Assembly (NCBI RefSeq): GCF_001540865.1
Contig: NC_033631.1
Span: 6,456,392 to 6,520,391, forward strand
Length of the DNA: 64,000 nucleotides
From: Ananas comosus
Lineage: Eukaryota; Streptophyta; Magnoliopsida; Poales; Bromeliaceae
Direction: 5' to 3'
Below, in pieces: positions 34,828 to 47,591 of this stretch. Every line of letters starts with the position of its first letter. Position 1 is the first letter of the stretch. The notes beneath the pieces are model-generated. The model did not search any database, was not told where the DNA came from, and worked only from the letters and a program-made list of their open reading frames with translations. The position numbers were made by a program, and so were the translations under genes.

Positions 34828-36407
34828 TTGAGCTAGAATACTATCGGTAGTAAACGAGCCGTTTTACTACCGATTTGTTTTCGATGATAGAGCTTCCAAA
34901 TTGACGATCGGCTCCGTTGAACATGACCTATACCACTTGAAGTGTTTAGAAATCAGATTTCAAATCTTTTCGACATCATTTGCCTAATGATCAAAGGGTT
35001 TCAAAATTTGTAATTTTAATGGTCGATAAGAGGCGTTTTCTCGTTTACCGGCGTAAAGATATCCAAATCAATTAAATTTTTGTTAAAAAATTCTTTAAAC
35101 TATTTAAAACAAGATCTATACTCTTGATTTTGATTACAAGACTCCTATCATCATTTTTTAAAGAGTATTCATTTTCAGCCATTCATTTTTCTATTCACTT
35201 GATGGATAAAAGAACAATATCGAAAGTACGTGAAATTTGATTTCTAGATAGTTTAAATGGTTTAGATCATATTTAACGGAGCCGATCGTCGATTCGCAAG
35301 CTCCATCAACGAAAATGGCTTAAGAGCACGGAGGCCTCCGTGCTACAAAGTTGTTTTCGATGATACGACTTCCATATCAACGATCGGCTCCATTAGATTT
35401 GATTTACACTATTGAAAGTATTTGATAACTAAATTTCATGTGTGTGTTTGTGTGTATACGGCTTTCATATCAACGATCGGCTCCATTAGATTTGATTTAC
35501 ACTATTGAAAGAATTTGATAACTAAATTTCATAACTTTTCAACATTATTTGGCTAGTGATCAAAAGGTCTCAAAAATGATAATTTTAATGGCCGATGTAG
35601 TGCATTTGTGAATTTAATGGTGTAAAGCAATTCAAACCTAATGAAATTTTTATAGAATATTTTTTTTACTATTTAGAGTAAGATCAATACCTCTGATCTT
35701 AAATTCAAATCTTTTATCATCATTTTTTATGAGATTTTTATTTTCAGCCGTTCATTTTTACACTACTCGTTTGATAGGTAAAATTTAGTTCTCAAATACT
35801 TCAATAGTGTAGATTAAGTGTAACGGAGCCGATCGTTGATTTGGAAGCCGTATCATTGAAAACAACTTGGTAGCACAGAAGCTTCCATACTACCGATAGT
35901 ATACCAGTCGGACTCTATATATATTGAAAGTATTTTAAAACTAAATTTTATAATTTTTCAACATCATTTACTTATCAAACGAGTAGTGTAAAAATGAACA
36001 GTGAAAATAATAATCTTATAAAAAATGATTATAAAAGATTCGAATTTAAAATCAAAGCTACTGATCTTACCCTAAATAGTAAAAATAATTTTTTATAAAA
36101 ATTTCATCAGATTTGAATTGTTTTACACCTTTAAAATCACGAACGCATCACATCGGCCATTAAAATTATCATTTTTTAGACCTTTTTATCACTAGCCAAA
36201 TAATGTCGAAAACTATGAAATTTAGTTTCCAAATACTTTCAATAATGTAGATCAAGTCTAATGGAGCCAATCATTGATTCGAAAGCCGCATCATCGAAAA
36301 CAACTTGGTAACACAAAGGCCTCCGTGCAACCGATAGTATACCAACCTAGTTTTATATAAAGAGAGAGAGAGAAAGAGAGAGACAAAGAGAGACAGAGAG
36401 AGAGAGA

Positions 36408-36950
36408 GAATGAGGCTGCTATACTATCTATAGTATCGGAGCTCAGGTACTATAGTCTAGTTTTTTATCTTAAGGTGTTCAAACCAATGATCCACACCAT
36501 CAATATAATCTAGGGCATATGAAGTTCTTAGAAATAAAATTTAATTTTTTCCAACATCGTTTATTTAGTAATAAATAAATCATGTCAAAATAAATGGTGA
36601 AAATTGAACAATTTTTAAAATTTTAGAATAGGACTTTTAAATTCAAGATCAAGGATGTTGACTTTGATCTAGATAGTTTAAAATATTTTCTATCAAAATT
36701 TGAATTAATAAGATTCTTTTACATTGTTTAATTATAAACTCATCATAGTAGACATTGAAATTTGACAAATTTGAAATAGTTTGATTACAAAGTAAATTAT
36801 GTCGAAAAAGTATAAAATTTTATTTCTAAAAATCAAATATCCTAGATCAATTTTAACAGTATAAATCGTTGATTTGAATACTCTAAAATTGAAAACGATA
36901 TTATAGTACAAGAGTTCCCTTACTATAGATATAGATAGTATAGGAGTCTA

Positions 36951-36957
<7 letters not shown>
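36408..36957. mobile_element. Fold-back element between (GA)n and (CT)n
   Basis: Left end GAGAATGAGGCTGCTATACT, right end AGTATAGGAGTCTAGCGCTC; internal arms are inverted (ATGAAGTTCTTAGAAATAAA against TTTATTTCTAAAAATC). It is flanked by GA repeats on the left and CT then TA repeats on the right. About 550 bp, no coding sequence. Confidence 0.7.
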
Positions 36958-37020
<63 letters not shown>

Positions 37021-37054
37021 ATCTATATAATATATATAATATAATATATATAAT

Positions 37055-37087
<33 letters not shown>

Positions 37088-37121
37088 TATTATATATATT
37101 AGTTATATATAATATATATTA
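36957..37121. repeat. (CT)n then (TA)n microsatellite between fold-backs
   Basis: About 50 bp of CT repeats followed by short TCTA units and about 100 bp of irregular TA repeats joining two fold-back elements. Confidence 0.95.
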
Positions 37122-37663
37122 GAGTTGAGCTAGAATACTATCGGTAGTAATAGCTTTACTAGCCGTATTTGTTTTCACTGATAGAGCTTTCAAATTGACG
37201 ATCGGACTTCATTAAATATGATCTAAACCATTTAGAACATACCTTAGAAACTTAAATTTCACGCACTTTCGATATTATTCTTTTATCCATTAATGTGAAC
37301 AGAAAAAATGAATGGCTGAAAATGAATACTCTTTAAAAAATGATGATAGAGATCTTGTAATCAAATCAAGAGTATTAGATCTTGTTTAAATAGTTTAACA
37401 GAATTTTCTAACAAAATTCAATTAATTTGGATATCTTTACGCCGTTAAACGAGAAAACGCCTCATATCGACCATTAAAATTACAAATTTTGAAACCCTTT
37501 GATCATTAGGCAAATGATGTCGAAAAGGTTTGAAATTTGATTTCTAAATACTTCAAATAGTATAGATCATGTTCAACGGAGCCGATCGTCAATTTGGAAG
37601 TTCTATCATCGAAAATAAATCAGTAGTAAAACGGCTCGTTTACTACCGATAGTATTCTAGCTC

Positions 37664-37668
<5 letters not shown>
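37122..37668. mobile_element. Fold-back element, complete copy
   Basis: Ends are perfect inverted repeats GAGTTGAGCTAGAATACTAT and ATAGTATTCTAGCTCAACTC, continuing inward as long diverged arms (GACGATCGGACTTC against GGAGCCGATCGTC). Length is 547 bp. (TA)n lies to the left and (CT)n(TA)n to the right. There is no transposase and no clear duplication outside the microsatellite. Confidence 0.8.
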
Positions 37669-37715
<47 letters not shown>

Positions 37716-37720
37716 GAGAA

Positions 37721-40354
37721 CGTCGCAAAGTGCAAAGAAAATTTTTATAATTATTGTATTAATTTAGTAGTAGAATTATTCACAGGTCGATCATCGATAA
37801 CTATGTATGCCTAATTCTTTAATAATTTAATTTTTCAACCAACCTAAGGTTATAAAAAAATTATTTAAGGTTGATTTCGTGACATCTTAGAAGTTTGTTG
37901 CCATGTCTTAATTATTAGTATTTCAAAGTTAAGAGAATTCCTAAATTATTGGGCCTATTTAAGAAAGAATTAAAATGTAGAATTAACACTATCTAATTTT
38001 TTAATGTAGGAACTTTGAGATATGGGGCAAAATGCAGAGGGGATTTAATAACATTAAAAGCTCCATATTAGATTTTCTTTTTCAAAGATTTAAGCTACCC
38101 GAGATTAAAAAAAACTAAATGAGACTAAAATTCTAGTGGGGTTAATTCGATCTGAGGATCCTACATCAAACAAAAGCATTTTCCAGACGCGCGCCATCAA
38201 ACAAGACATCAGGTCATGTAATATTTCAAATAGTACAAGTCTCGCTTATCTAATGTGGCGCTTCTTTGTTTCTTAATCTATTGAAGTATACCTACATCGC
38301 CATCGCAACTTTTCAACCGTAAAGAATAAGAGACACACCACATCAACAGTATTAGGGCATTGTCAAGACGATAAAAACAACTGAGAATTTATAATGTAAT
38401 GATGGCTTGAGATTTTGTTTAGATTAATTTGTCCACTCCTCAAGTAGCTAGTTTTGGACTTAATTAATACCTTGTTTGGTTCATGAACATCTTCTTTAGT
38501 ATATATTGTCAATTTATTCAAAAACCTTGACATATTTGATAGATAATGAATGTAATTAACTATGGAGAGAACATATATACTATCTTTGGCTTTGAAGTTA
38601 TTCTTTAAACTAAGATTAATTATCTCGTCGATAAGAATGCATTGTTTTGTCAAATCATTAAAGCCAAATTAAGTTAAATCCAAACTGAAGAAAACACTCA
38701 TAGCATATTAAGCTATAATTGAAGAATTTATTCCAGAGCCGATATACGCGTAAGAGAGCAACATGCCAATACAAACTTAAAATTTGTAAATTTATGAGAT
38801 TATTATGTCAATATATAACAAATCTAAAACTCGAATGCTATATATGAACAAATGTAACTCCAAGTTTTGTTAAATCGTCTCCCATTTCAAATGTTTTTTT
38901 TGTGCAGAAGATCATGTTAATTAATACCCTAGAATTTGTTTTAAGCAACAGCTAGGGCTAGACTTGAGCTAACATCAAGCAATTTTCAGTAAGGAACATC
39001 GCGGCAACTTTCTTATTCCTGTTGTCATATTCACCATGTCGATTTTTTGTCTCTTTCTAATCAATGGATCAAAGGAAGCTATGATTGTGAGCAGTTGTAT
39101 GTTCCAAGTGTTGATATAAGAATAAGGAGAGGGAGTATGGTTCTCTATTATAACTTTTATCTTTTGCCCTAGCTTGTACCTACGTTGATGATAGAGTGGT
39201 TGGTTGCAATTACAACCATCTTATTCCGTAAAATTACTCTACGACGGGGCGGCGTAACTGCAGACAATGCTCATTTAGATAGGTCTTATTCAAATGTGTA
39301 CACTCAGCAATATTAAGTTATTTTCAGTTCTTTAAATTTTAAGCCCTTCTACTCCATGGACGTTTTCTTGAAAGACGGCTTAATTATTACTCACAAGATT
39401 ATTTATTATTTCTTAAAAATTGAAGAATACGTATCGATTTTTACTTTTTCTTGTTAAACGCTGGAACTACTGGATGATATTCAGATCAATAAGTAAAGAT
39501 AGACAGAATAAACTATTTTGCTATCGAGACAGGTACTAAAAGCGACTTAATTAAACAATGAAAATGAGTGAGATGGTCCTTAGAGAAACCAAATTAAGTA
39601 TGATTGGTATCACCTTCCATTTCAATCGCCAGAAATAAAAACCTCAAATAGTGACATCTATGGTGCTCTTTCATAGGTACTAATAAAGCACTAGGCAAAT
39701 TAAGTTAACTAAGTTGCTATTTACTTATTGCTTTCTCAAAGTGGGAAATATTTGAGAAGGAAAAAGAAGAAGAGAAAGAAAATTCAAAAAAAAACAAAAA
39801 GCAAAGAGGAAAAGAAATGAAAGGGTCATTTTAAGGGGTCACCACTTGAGGAATTTTTAAAGCACTGGCACCCATTTATGGTTATCTAGGGCACCAAAGT
39901 TTGAACTCGTATGTGGGCATTCATTAAGGTTGTCATTGTCACACACACTTCAACCCCCCACAGCAACATTTACATGCTTTTATCAAACTTTCACTTGTAG
40001 TGGGTTTTATCTCTTATAGATTCCACTTCATCTCCCCTCCATTCTTTTCCTTTCCTTTCCTTTCCTTTGCTTAGCCTACTTTTTTTGCCTCCACACTTTT
40101 CCCATTTCTCATCCCACCAAAGCATTTCTTCTCTTTCCCCCTATGCCCGGTAAAATAATAGCCTGCCTAATTTGATCTGCAATGAATTAGCTTGGGGATA
40201 AGGGGTATTAACATTCTTCGATTGATGACCCAAAAGTTCGATCAAAATCTTATATAGTGATATTATTTGTTTTCGATCTTAGAGGTATGATAAACAAAAA
40301 TGTTGTTGAATTTAGATTTGGATTCGGGTTTCAATTTTGATTTCGTTTATTTGC
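37721..40354. other. AT-rich intergenic DNA, no recognised gene
   Basis: Unique-looking AT-rich sequence. A 96-codon minus-strand frame at 38363-38653 has no motif I recognise and a composition like its surroundings. A TTTCC pentamer repeat sits at about 40042-40068. Nothing else supportable. Confidence 0.5.
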
Positions 40355-40459
40355 TCGAAAAACAATCCTTCATGTTGGTTTGAATTTGGACTAGGATTTA
40401 ACTTTAAAGTTATAAGTAATATATACATGCATGGCTTAATCAAATTTGCATGTGGATTC

Positions 40460-40542
<83 letters not shown>

Positions 40543-40644
40543 NTCGAAAAACAATCCTTCATGTTGGTTTGAATTTGGACTAGGATTTAACTTTAAAGTT
40601 ATAAGTAATATATACATGCATGGCTTAATCAAATTTGCATGTGG

Positions 40645-40652
<8 letters not shown>
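40355..40652 (+). repeat. 108-bp direct repeat flanking (TA)n(GA)n and an N
   Basis: TCGAAAAACAATCCTTCATG through CATGTGGATTCTCT occurs at 40355-40463 and again, apparently identical, at 40544-40652. The first copy runs into (TA)n(GA)n ending at the N at 40543; the second runs into (CT)n(TA)n. The arrangement suggests a missing palindromic element or an assembly overlap at the N. Confidence 0.85.
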
Positions 40653-40703
<51 letters not shown>

Positions 40704-42695
40704 GGTTGTTGGTTTAAAGGGATCAGCATCCTGTCCTATGATGGAGGTCATGGTTGGACCGAATCATATTCGAAATAGCAGGAGGTCGGGTTGAACCAAG
40801 TCATGTTCGAAGTGACGTGAGGCTGATTGAATGAGTCACAAACGAGACTCGTAGATACTGTGTCCGTATATTTTAAGTGAATTAATTATATATTCTTATA
40901 TTCTTATCAACTCAAACTTTCGAAATTAATGATACCGCCAATGTTCTGCTAATGATTTCGAGTGAACTTTAAAATATTAACTACCATGGATGAACGTATT
41001 GGCTGTAGCCTATACGTACAGTGAATTGAAGATATAGGATTTTTTTTTTTCTTTTACTTTATTTTTTTCACATGCTTGGTGCTACTACCCATGTGAGGTC
41101 TATGAGGGACAATCATAGCTAATAAAATAAAATAAAGGTGGACTATCGGTGTGTCATCACCTGCCCAACAGGGATGATAAGTCTGAGCATGACATAATAA
41201 CATTAGCCAAACAGACTAATAGATTTTTATAAAGATTCAAAATCCATCGTGACACGAATTTATTTAGTCTAAAAATGACTAAAAGTTGATACGAGATAAT
41301 CCGAGTAAAAAATAAACTAATATTTCGAGCATTTAAGATTCTATTATAATTATTTAGATAATTTTAATTATTACGGTTTCATTTAAAATTATGGATTAAA
41401 TGTGCTACTTCCGTCGTTTATCTTCCAAGACTTAAGCTATATCCTCGACGCTTTAACCCACGCGAAGCTTCGAGATATTCTGACAAGATTAAGATGTCGA
41501 TATATGAAGGAAGCTATTAATAGATTAGACATGAAGCATATCATTGCGCTAGATGAATTGCAATATAATTACTGCGATCATACGAAAAAACTGAGAAGCA
41601 TGCATTCCTCCACATGCTTTTGTCCAACACTTTCTCGTTCTATAACGTCAGTAACTACGAGTACCAAATGAGATGATTAACACAATTATCAAACACCAAC
41701 ACCACTTCAACCACTGGCATTTTGACAAGCTTAAGATGTCGGTATATTAAGTTTTTAATAGATTAGACATCAAGCGGATCAATTCACCAGATAAATTACG
41801 ATATAATTACTGCGATTATAAGGAAATTAAAGTCGAGGAGCATGCTTGCCTCCACATGCTTTTGTCCAACCCCCGTTCGATAGCATCAGTAACTATCAGC
41901 ACAAAATGAGAATTAAGATGATCGACACAATTACCGAATACCAACATGAACACCACTGCAACCACTGGTATTTTGACAAGCTTAACACACCGGTACATTA
42001 AGTTTTTAATAGATTAGACATCAAACAGATCATTGCACCAGATAAATTACGATATAATTATTACGATTATACGGAAAAGTGGAGGAGCATGCTTGCCTCC
42101 ACATGCTTTTGTCAAATACTTTCTCGTACATCGGCGTCAGTAACTATCAGCGTCAAATCAGAATTAACATGATTAACACAATATTATCGAATGCGAACAC
42201 ACGAACACTACTGTGCCTGTGTGCCACCACCACTGAATTCAAAAATGGCTACTCCCAACTCCTAGTATACAATAGGATTATATATTGTAAGGGGATCGAG
42301 TAGCACGTGAAGGGGTTGGCCTCACTCGGCCATGATGGTGGTGCGGGAATCTAAATCGTTTGGACGAATTGGGGAACACGATATGCCTCCCCATTTTAAA
42401 TTGTTTTTTTCCACTTCTTTTTTGGAATTCTCTTGATTTTTTTTTTTCAGTGACATTTCACCTGACCCAATTTTGTCTTGTCGGGCTTGCGTACTTCATG
42501 ACGTTTGCAATATATATAGATTTCTTATTTATTATTTCTTTATTATGCTGATCTCCTCATTAAATATTTTTATTTAGAATTAGTATTAGATAGTGGTAAT
42601 CATAGAGATTTAAATAATAAAAAATATCTTCACTAAAAAAATCGGCATATTTTATTGTTTATTATGTTTTAAATATCACCGTCGGCTATCCAATT
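40650..42695 (+). repeat. 2-kb duplication, copy 1
   Basis: Starts with (CT)n(TA)n and GGTTGTTGGTTTAAAGGGAT and runs to CACCGTCGGCTATCCAATT before the N at 42696. It is repeated head-to-tail at 42697-44768 with scattered substitutions and small indels. It contains three tandem 242-252-bp subunits (41480-42210). Short open frames inside are not recognised. Confidence 0.9.
41480..42215 (+). repeat. About 245-bp tandem repeat, three diverged units
   Basis: Units begin near 41481, 41723 and 41975 with TGACAAGCTTAAGATGTCGG-like sequence followed by TTTTTAATAGATTAGACATC and GGAGCATGCTTGCCTCCAC. Each has the short palindrome GCATGCTTGCCTCCACATGC-like block. Equivalent units recur in duplication copy 2 (43555-44280). 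Function unknown. Confidence 0.8.
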
Positions 42696-42696
42696 N

Positions 42697-42778
<82 letters not shown>

Positions 42779-44768
42779 TTGTTGGTTTAAAGGGATTAAC
42801 ATCCTATCCTACGATGGAGGTCATGGTTGGACCGAATCATGTTCGAAATAGCAGGAGATCGGGTTGGACCAAGTCATGTTCGAAGTGACGTGAGGCTAGT
42901 TGAATCGAGTCACAAACGAGACTCATAGATACTGTGTCCGTATATTTTAAGTGAATTAATTATATATTCTTATATTCTTATCAACTCAAACTTTCGAAAA
43001 TAATGATACCGCCAATGTTCTGCTAATGATTTCAAGTGGACTTTCAAAATATTAACTACCATGGATGAACGTATTGGCTGTAGCCTATACGTACACTGAA
43101 TTGAAGATACAGGATTTTTTTTTTTATTTTACTTTTTTTTTTCACATGCTTGGTGCTACCCATGTGAGGTCTATGAGGGACAATCATAGCTAATAAAATA
43201 AAATAAAGGTGGACTATCGGTGTGTCATCACCAGCCCAACAGGAATGATAAGTCTGAGCATGACATAATAATATTAGCCAAACAGACTAATAGATTTTTA
43301 TATAAAGATTCAAAATCCATCGTGACACGAATTTATTTAGTCTAAAAATGACTAAAAGTTGATAAGAGATGATCCGAGTAAAAAATAAACTAATATTTCG
43401 AGCATTTAAGATTCTATTATAATTATTTAGATAATTTTAAATGTTACAGTTTCATTTAAAATTATGGATTAAATGTGCTACTTCCGTCGTTTATCTTCCA
43501 AGACTTAACCTATCCTAGACGCTTTAACCCACGCGAAGCTTCGAGATATTCTGACAAGATTAAGATGTCGATATATGAAGGAAGCTATTAATAGATTAGA
43601 CATGAAGCATATCATTGCGCTAGATGAATTGCAATATAATTACTGCGATCATACGAAAAAACTGAGAAGCATGCATTCCTCCATATGCTTTTGTCCAACA
43701 CTTTCTTGTTCTATAACGTCAGTAACTATCAGTACCAAATGAGATGATTAACACAATTATCAAACACCAACACCACTTCAACCACTGGCATTTTGACAAG
43801 CTTAAGACGTCGGCATACTAAGTTTTTAATAGATTAGACATCAAGCGGATCAATTCATCAGATAAATTACGATATAATTACTGCGATTATAAGGAAAAGT
43901 CGAGGGGCATGCTTGCCTCCACATGCTTTTGTCCAACCCCCGTTCAATAGCATAAGTAACTATGAGCACCAAATGAGAATTAAGATGATCGACACAATTA
44001 CCGAATACCAACGTGAACACCACTGCAACCACGGATACGTATTTTGACAAGCTTAAGACGCCGGTACATTAAGTTTTTAATAGATTAGACATCAAACAGA
44101 TCATTGCTCAGGATAAATTATAATATAATTATTGCGATTATACGGAAAAGTGGAGGAGCATGCTTGCCTCCAAATGCTTTTGTCCAATACTTTCTCGTTC
44201 ATCAGCGTCAGTAACTATCAGCGTCAAATCAGAATTAACATGATTAACACAATATTATCGAATGCGAACACACAAACACTACTGTGCCTGTGTGCCACCA
44301 CCACTGAATTCAAAAATGGCTACTCCCAACTCCTACTAGTATACAGTAGGATTATATATTATAAGGGGATCGAGTAGCACGTGAAGGGGTTGGCCTCACT
44401 CGGCCATGATGGTGGTGCGGGAATCTAAATCGTTTGGACGAATTGGGGAACACGATATGCCTCCCCATTTTAAATTGTTTTTTTCCTTCCTTTTGGAATT
44501 CTCTTGATTTTTTTTTTTTTTTAGTGACATTTCACCTGACCCAATTTTGTCTTGTCGGGCTTGCGTACTTCATGACGTTTGCAATATATATAGATTTCTT
44601 ATTTATTATTTCTTATTATGCTGATCTCCTCATTAAATATTTTTATTTAGAATTAGTATTAGATAGTGGTAATCATAGAGATTTAAATAATAAAAAATAC
44701 CTTCACTAAAAAAATCGACATATTTTATTGTTCATTATGTTTTAAATATCACCGTCGGCTATCCAATT
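42697..44768 (+). repeat. 2-kb duplication, copy 2
   Basis: Same order as copy 1 from the microsatellite through CCGTCGGCTATCCAATT, differing by scattered single bases and small indels. After it the sequence becomes unique (AAGTTTATTTCTAAATAAAA). It could be a real tandem duplication or two haplotypes placed in series. Confidence 0.88.
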
Positions 44769-45839
44769 AAGTTTATTTCTAAATAAAATAAACGAAGCAG
44801 ATATCATACTATCTATCTTTCAAAAAATATATATATATCACTATCGGCTACATCCAACCCTAGTTATTAATTCCTTTCACATTAAAATTATTATTATTAT
44901 AATTATGACATAATAATTAAAGAAGTTTCGTTTATTGCTTAGTTAGTAAGATTAATATCTGTTTGTTATTGTTATTATTTAAGGTTATCTTCAATTTGTC
45001 TCTATATCACCGTGTGATTCACAAAACTGCACTTAACTATCTGTAATTTTATTTTTATTCCATCTTAAATTTCTATTGTTAAATAAAGATAAATAGAATA
45101 GTTAAGTAATGCTTTTTAAAAGTTACGAAATGAAACAACACATTACTTTACCATCAAACAATCTGTATTTTATCATCTTATAGTTTACAAAAAATATCAC
45201 TTGACCATCATGTTTAACTCTATACAATAGTTGGATTTTACAGAGCAACACAAATAAAACTATAGAATAGTTAAGAGCGACTATTTCGACCAAAGATTGG
45301 TAAAATAAAAATATGCTACACCATAGGATGACCAGTTGAAATATCTTTTGTGTTTTATGATTTGCTTTTTTTTCTCCAATTTTGCTAGATTAGAAGTAAC
45401 TACTAAACTAGGATGAGCTTCTCTTTCTTTGTCATGTATCGGTTATTTGCAAATTCCAGATGTAGACAAGTCTTATATATAGCTAGGCAGTTAAAAAAAA
45501 AAATTAACTAACCATGGCCAACCGACAATAACAATAATAATGATATTTATTGAAAGATGCTTTTTCCATAAAATATCTAAAAATAACAAATAAAAAAAGC
45601 AATAACAAATATGCTTTTAATTGTGCAATTTAAGTGACACTAGATATTTCTTTAAGTCTTTGCACGCACAGTTGAAGATTCTTTTAATCTAATTTTGGAA
45701 GCCTTTTTTTTTTTTGTTAGGTTAAAGTGAGTAAGGACTTTATTAAAAAAAAAACGTTGAGCTTGATTATATCATTGTAGATAAGTTTCGTGGAATAAAA
45801 CAAAAACATTACCATACCAAAAAGAGAAAAAAAGAAAAA
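44769..45839. other. AT-rich DNA, nothing recognised
   Basis: Low-complexity A/T-rich sequence with short poly-A and poly-T runs. No gene, RNA or bounded element was seen. Confidence 0.5.
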
Positions 45840-46488
45840 GCCTAAATTACAAAAAAATTTTTTGTCAATACTCGCTTTTTTACTTTATTTTCTTATTATT
45901 TAAAATCTATACTTTACTCTCTTAAAAATAAAAAATGTTCACTTTGACTCTTGTCGTCAATATTCTGTTAGGATTCCATTTAATACCCAAAATACCCTCT
46001 CCTCTCTACCGCCTCTTTCCTCGCCGCCCTACAATGCTGCCTCGCCCTACTCCGCCACCTTGCCCTCCTCCGCCGCCTCACCCTCATCCACCCCTCCATC
46101 CGCACCCACACACACGCTCTCGCGCTCCCTTGCCGTCTCGCCCTCGCCCACGCCCACCTCTTCATCCATGCCCACCCCGATCTTCTCTTACTGTCGCCGA
46201 AATGGAGGGACGAAGAAGGTACAGAAGGAGCGGGAGAGCAGGTGGAGGAAATGGAGTGGGAGCTATGGTTGAACGAGGTGTGAAGAACGAAAGAGGAGAG
46301 ATGACAGCTGAGCAAGATTGGGGACGAAGGTGGTGAAGGGAAATTTGGTCATTTTACTATCACAGTTAAACATGCTACCCTCTGTGAACAAATTTTATTT
46401 TTCAAGTGGGCAAAGTATAGGTTTGTAAATGGCAGGAGAAAAAATTAAATAAACGGATATTGACAGAAAAATTTTCTGTAATTTAGCC
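45840..46488 (+). mobile_element. Mutator-like TIR element with GC-rich cargo (Pack-MULE-like)
   Basis: Ends GCCTAAATTACAAAAAAATT and AATTTTCTGTAATTTAGCC are inverted; similarity of the arms continues for roughly 110 bp (CTATACTTT, AAAAATAAAA and TGTTCAC blocks pair in order). A 9-bp duplication AAAGAAAAA flanks it (45831-45839, 46489-46497), the length typical of Mutator-like elements, though its sequence is simple. The centre (about 46000-46330) is sharply GC-rich and open on both strands (133 codons plus, 111 codons minus); the plus reading is proline/histidine/arginine-rich without a known domain. Capture of a gene 5' end is a possible origin. No transposase. Confidence 0.72.
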
Positions 46489-47591
46489 AAAGAAAAAAGA
46501 AAAATAAATATCTCCCAAACTAGATAGAAGAAAAAAATAAATTAAGGATGATGGTTCCCAAACCTAAATAAGAAAAGAAAAGTATGTGAAGCCGTCTCCA
46601 AACTTAATCATATGCTAATAAATTAATCAAACTCATGAACATCACTCCGATAATATAGAAAACTACTGTGGATAATATGGACAAAAGTAATCGTCCAGAC
46701 TATGTATCTGGACCAACTTCCGTTCCTCAATATATAGCGAAGAATCCCTCTCAACAAGTCAGCCAAGTTCTAGCTCGAAAAAAATATATATATAAAACTC
46801 TTGGCGCCTGATAGATTAAAGAAGAGAAAAGTGTCGGGCAGCGAAAGAGTTGAGTGAAAAAATAGACGAATATCTATACATGAAAACAGTAGGTAAAATT
46901 AAGCAAATTTGAGCCTAGTGGCAGGAGCGGAGAAAGCAAAGAGAAAGAAAAAGTCGGTAGAGTGAGAAAGAGAAGAGTCTTGAAAAAAAAAAAAGAAAAA
47001 AAAATTAAGATATGTCAAAATCAATCAATATTGGAAGCTTAATTTGGTGTCTCTCTTTACTTTATTTAAAACTTTTGGCTCATTCTTCTACCTTACATTA
47101 ACTTAAGTTAGATATTTTTTGTATTATTTAAATTAAATTGACTTCTTAATAGTCACACAGGTTTGGAAGCAAGCTAGCTAGATACCCTTGCAAAGTACCC
47201 TTTTTTTTTTTTTTTAGTGAGAATCCTTCCAAGTGCATTTGACTCCACATCATTATTATTTATTAATTAATTGCATGGCTTTGTACCACATCCAGCTCAT
47301 TGGAATATAAACCCACTTTCGTGTGGCGTACGTGTGTGTGCAGCATAAAAGAATGTCTTTATGTTTGCTCAATATCCTTCGAGAAGATATTACACAATAA
47401 TTTACAGTAAAAAATTAATTAATTGTAAAATTTTAATAAATATAGTTATAGTTACTTATACAGTTATACTGCTAAAAATACATTTATGAATAACTAATTA
47501 TTAAAGAATATATATATACATATATTATATAATGAATGGTTTACTTTTTGTGAATAAAAAAAACGACTAATGATATCTAACATAAAGTAAA
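46489..47591. other. AT-rich DNA, nothing recognised
   Basis: A/T-rich sequence with many poly-A runs. No coding or element boundary could be supported. Confidence 0.45.

Larger units (their letters stand above)
34707..37720. repeat. Cluster of fold-back elements separated by microsatellites
   Basis: A run of near-palindromic elements sharing the core GATCGGCTCCGTT and the phrase TTTCGATGATAGAGCTT. In order: partial arm before (TA)n(GA)n at 34741-34822; element starting GAGTTGAGCTAGAATACTAT at 34825 with a truncated right arm near 35320; element about 35331-35910 with a 70-bp internal duplication; right arm about 35910-36355; then two complete copies annotated separately. No coding sequence. 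Confidence 0.75.

Noticed and set aside
38363..38653. Small minus-strand gene of 96 codons
   Set aside because: AT-rich frame without recognisable motif, promoter context or repeat support.
40312..40717. Open frames of 106 and 126 codons
   Set aside because: They read through (TA)n and (GA)n microsatellites and a duplicated 108-bp segment with an N.
41402..44377. Duplicated small genes in the 2-kb repeat
   Set aside because: Frames differ between the two copies and between the tandem subunits, so they are not conserved as protein.
45935..46336. Proline-rich protein gene
   Set aside because: The frame begins in the transposon TIR, both strands are open because of GC bias, and no domain or promoter is seen.
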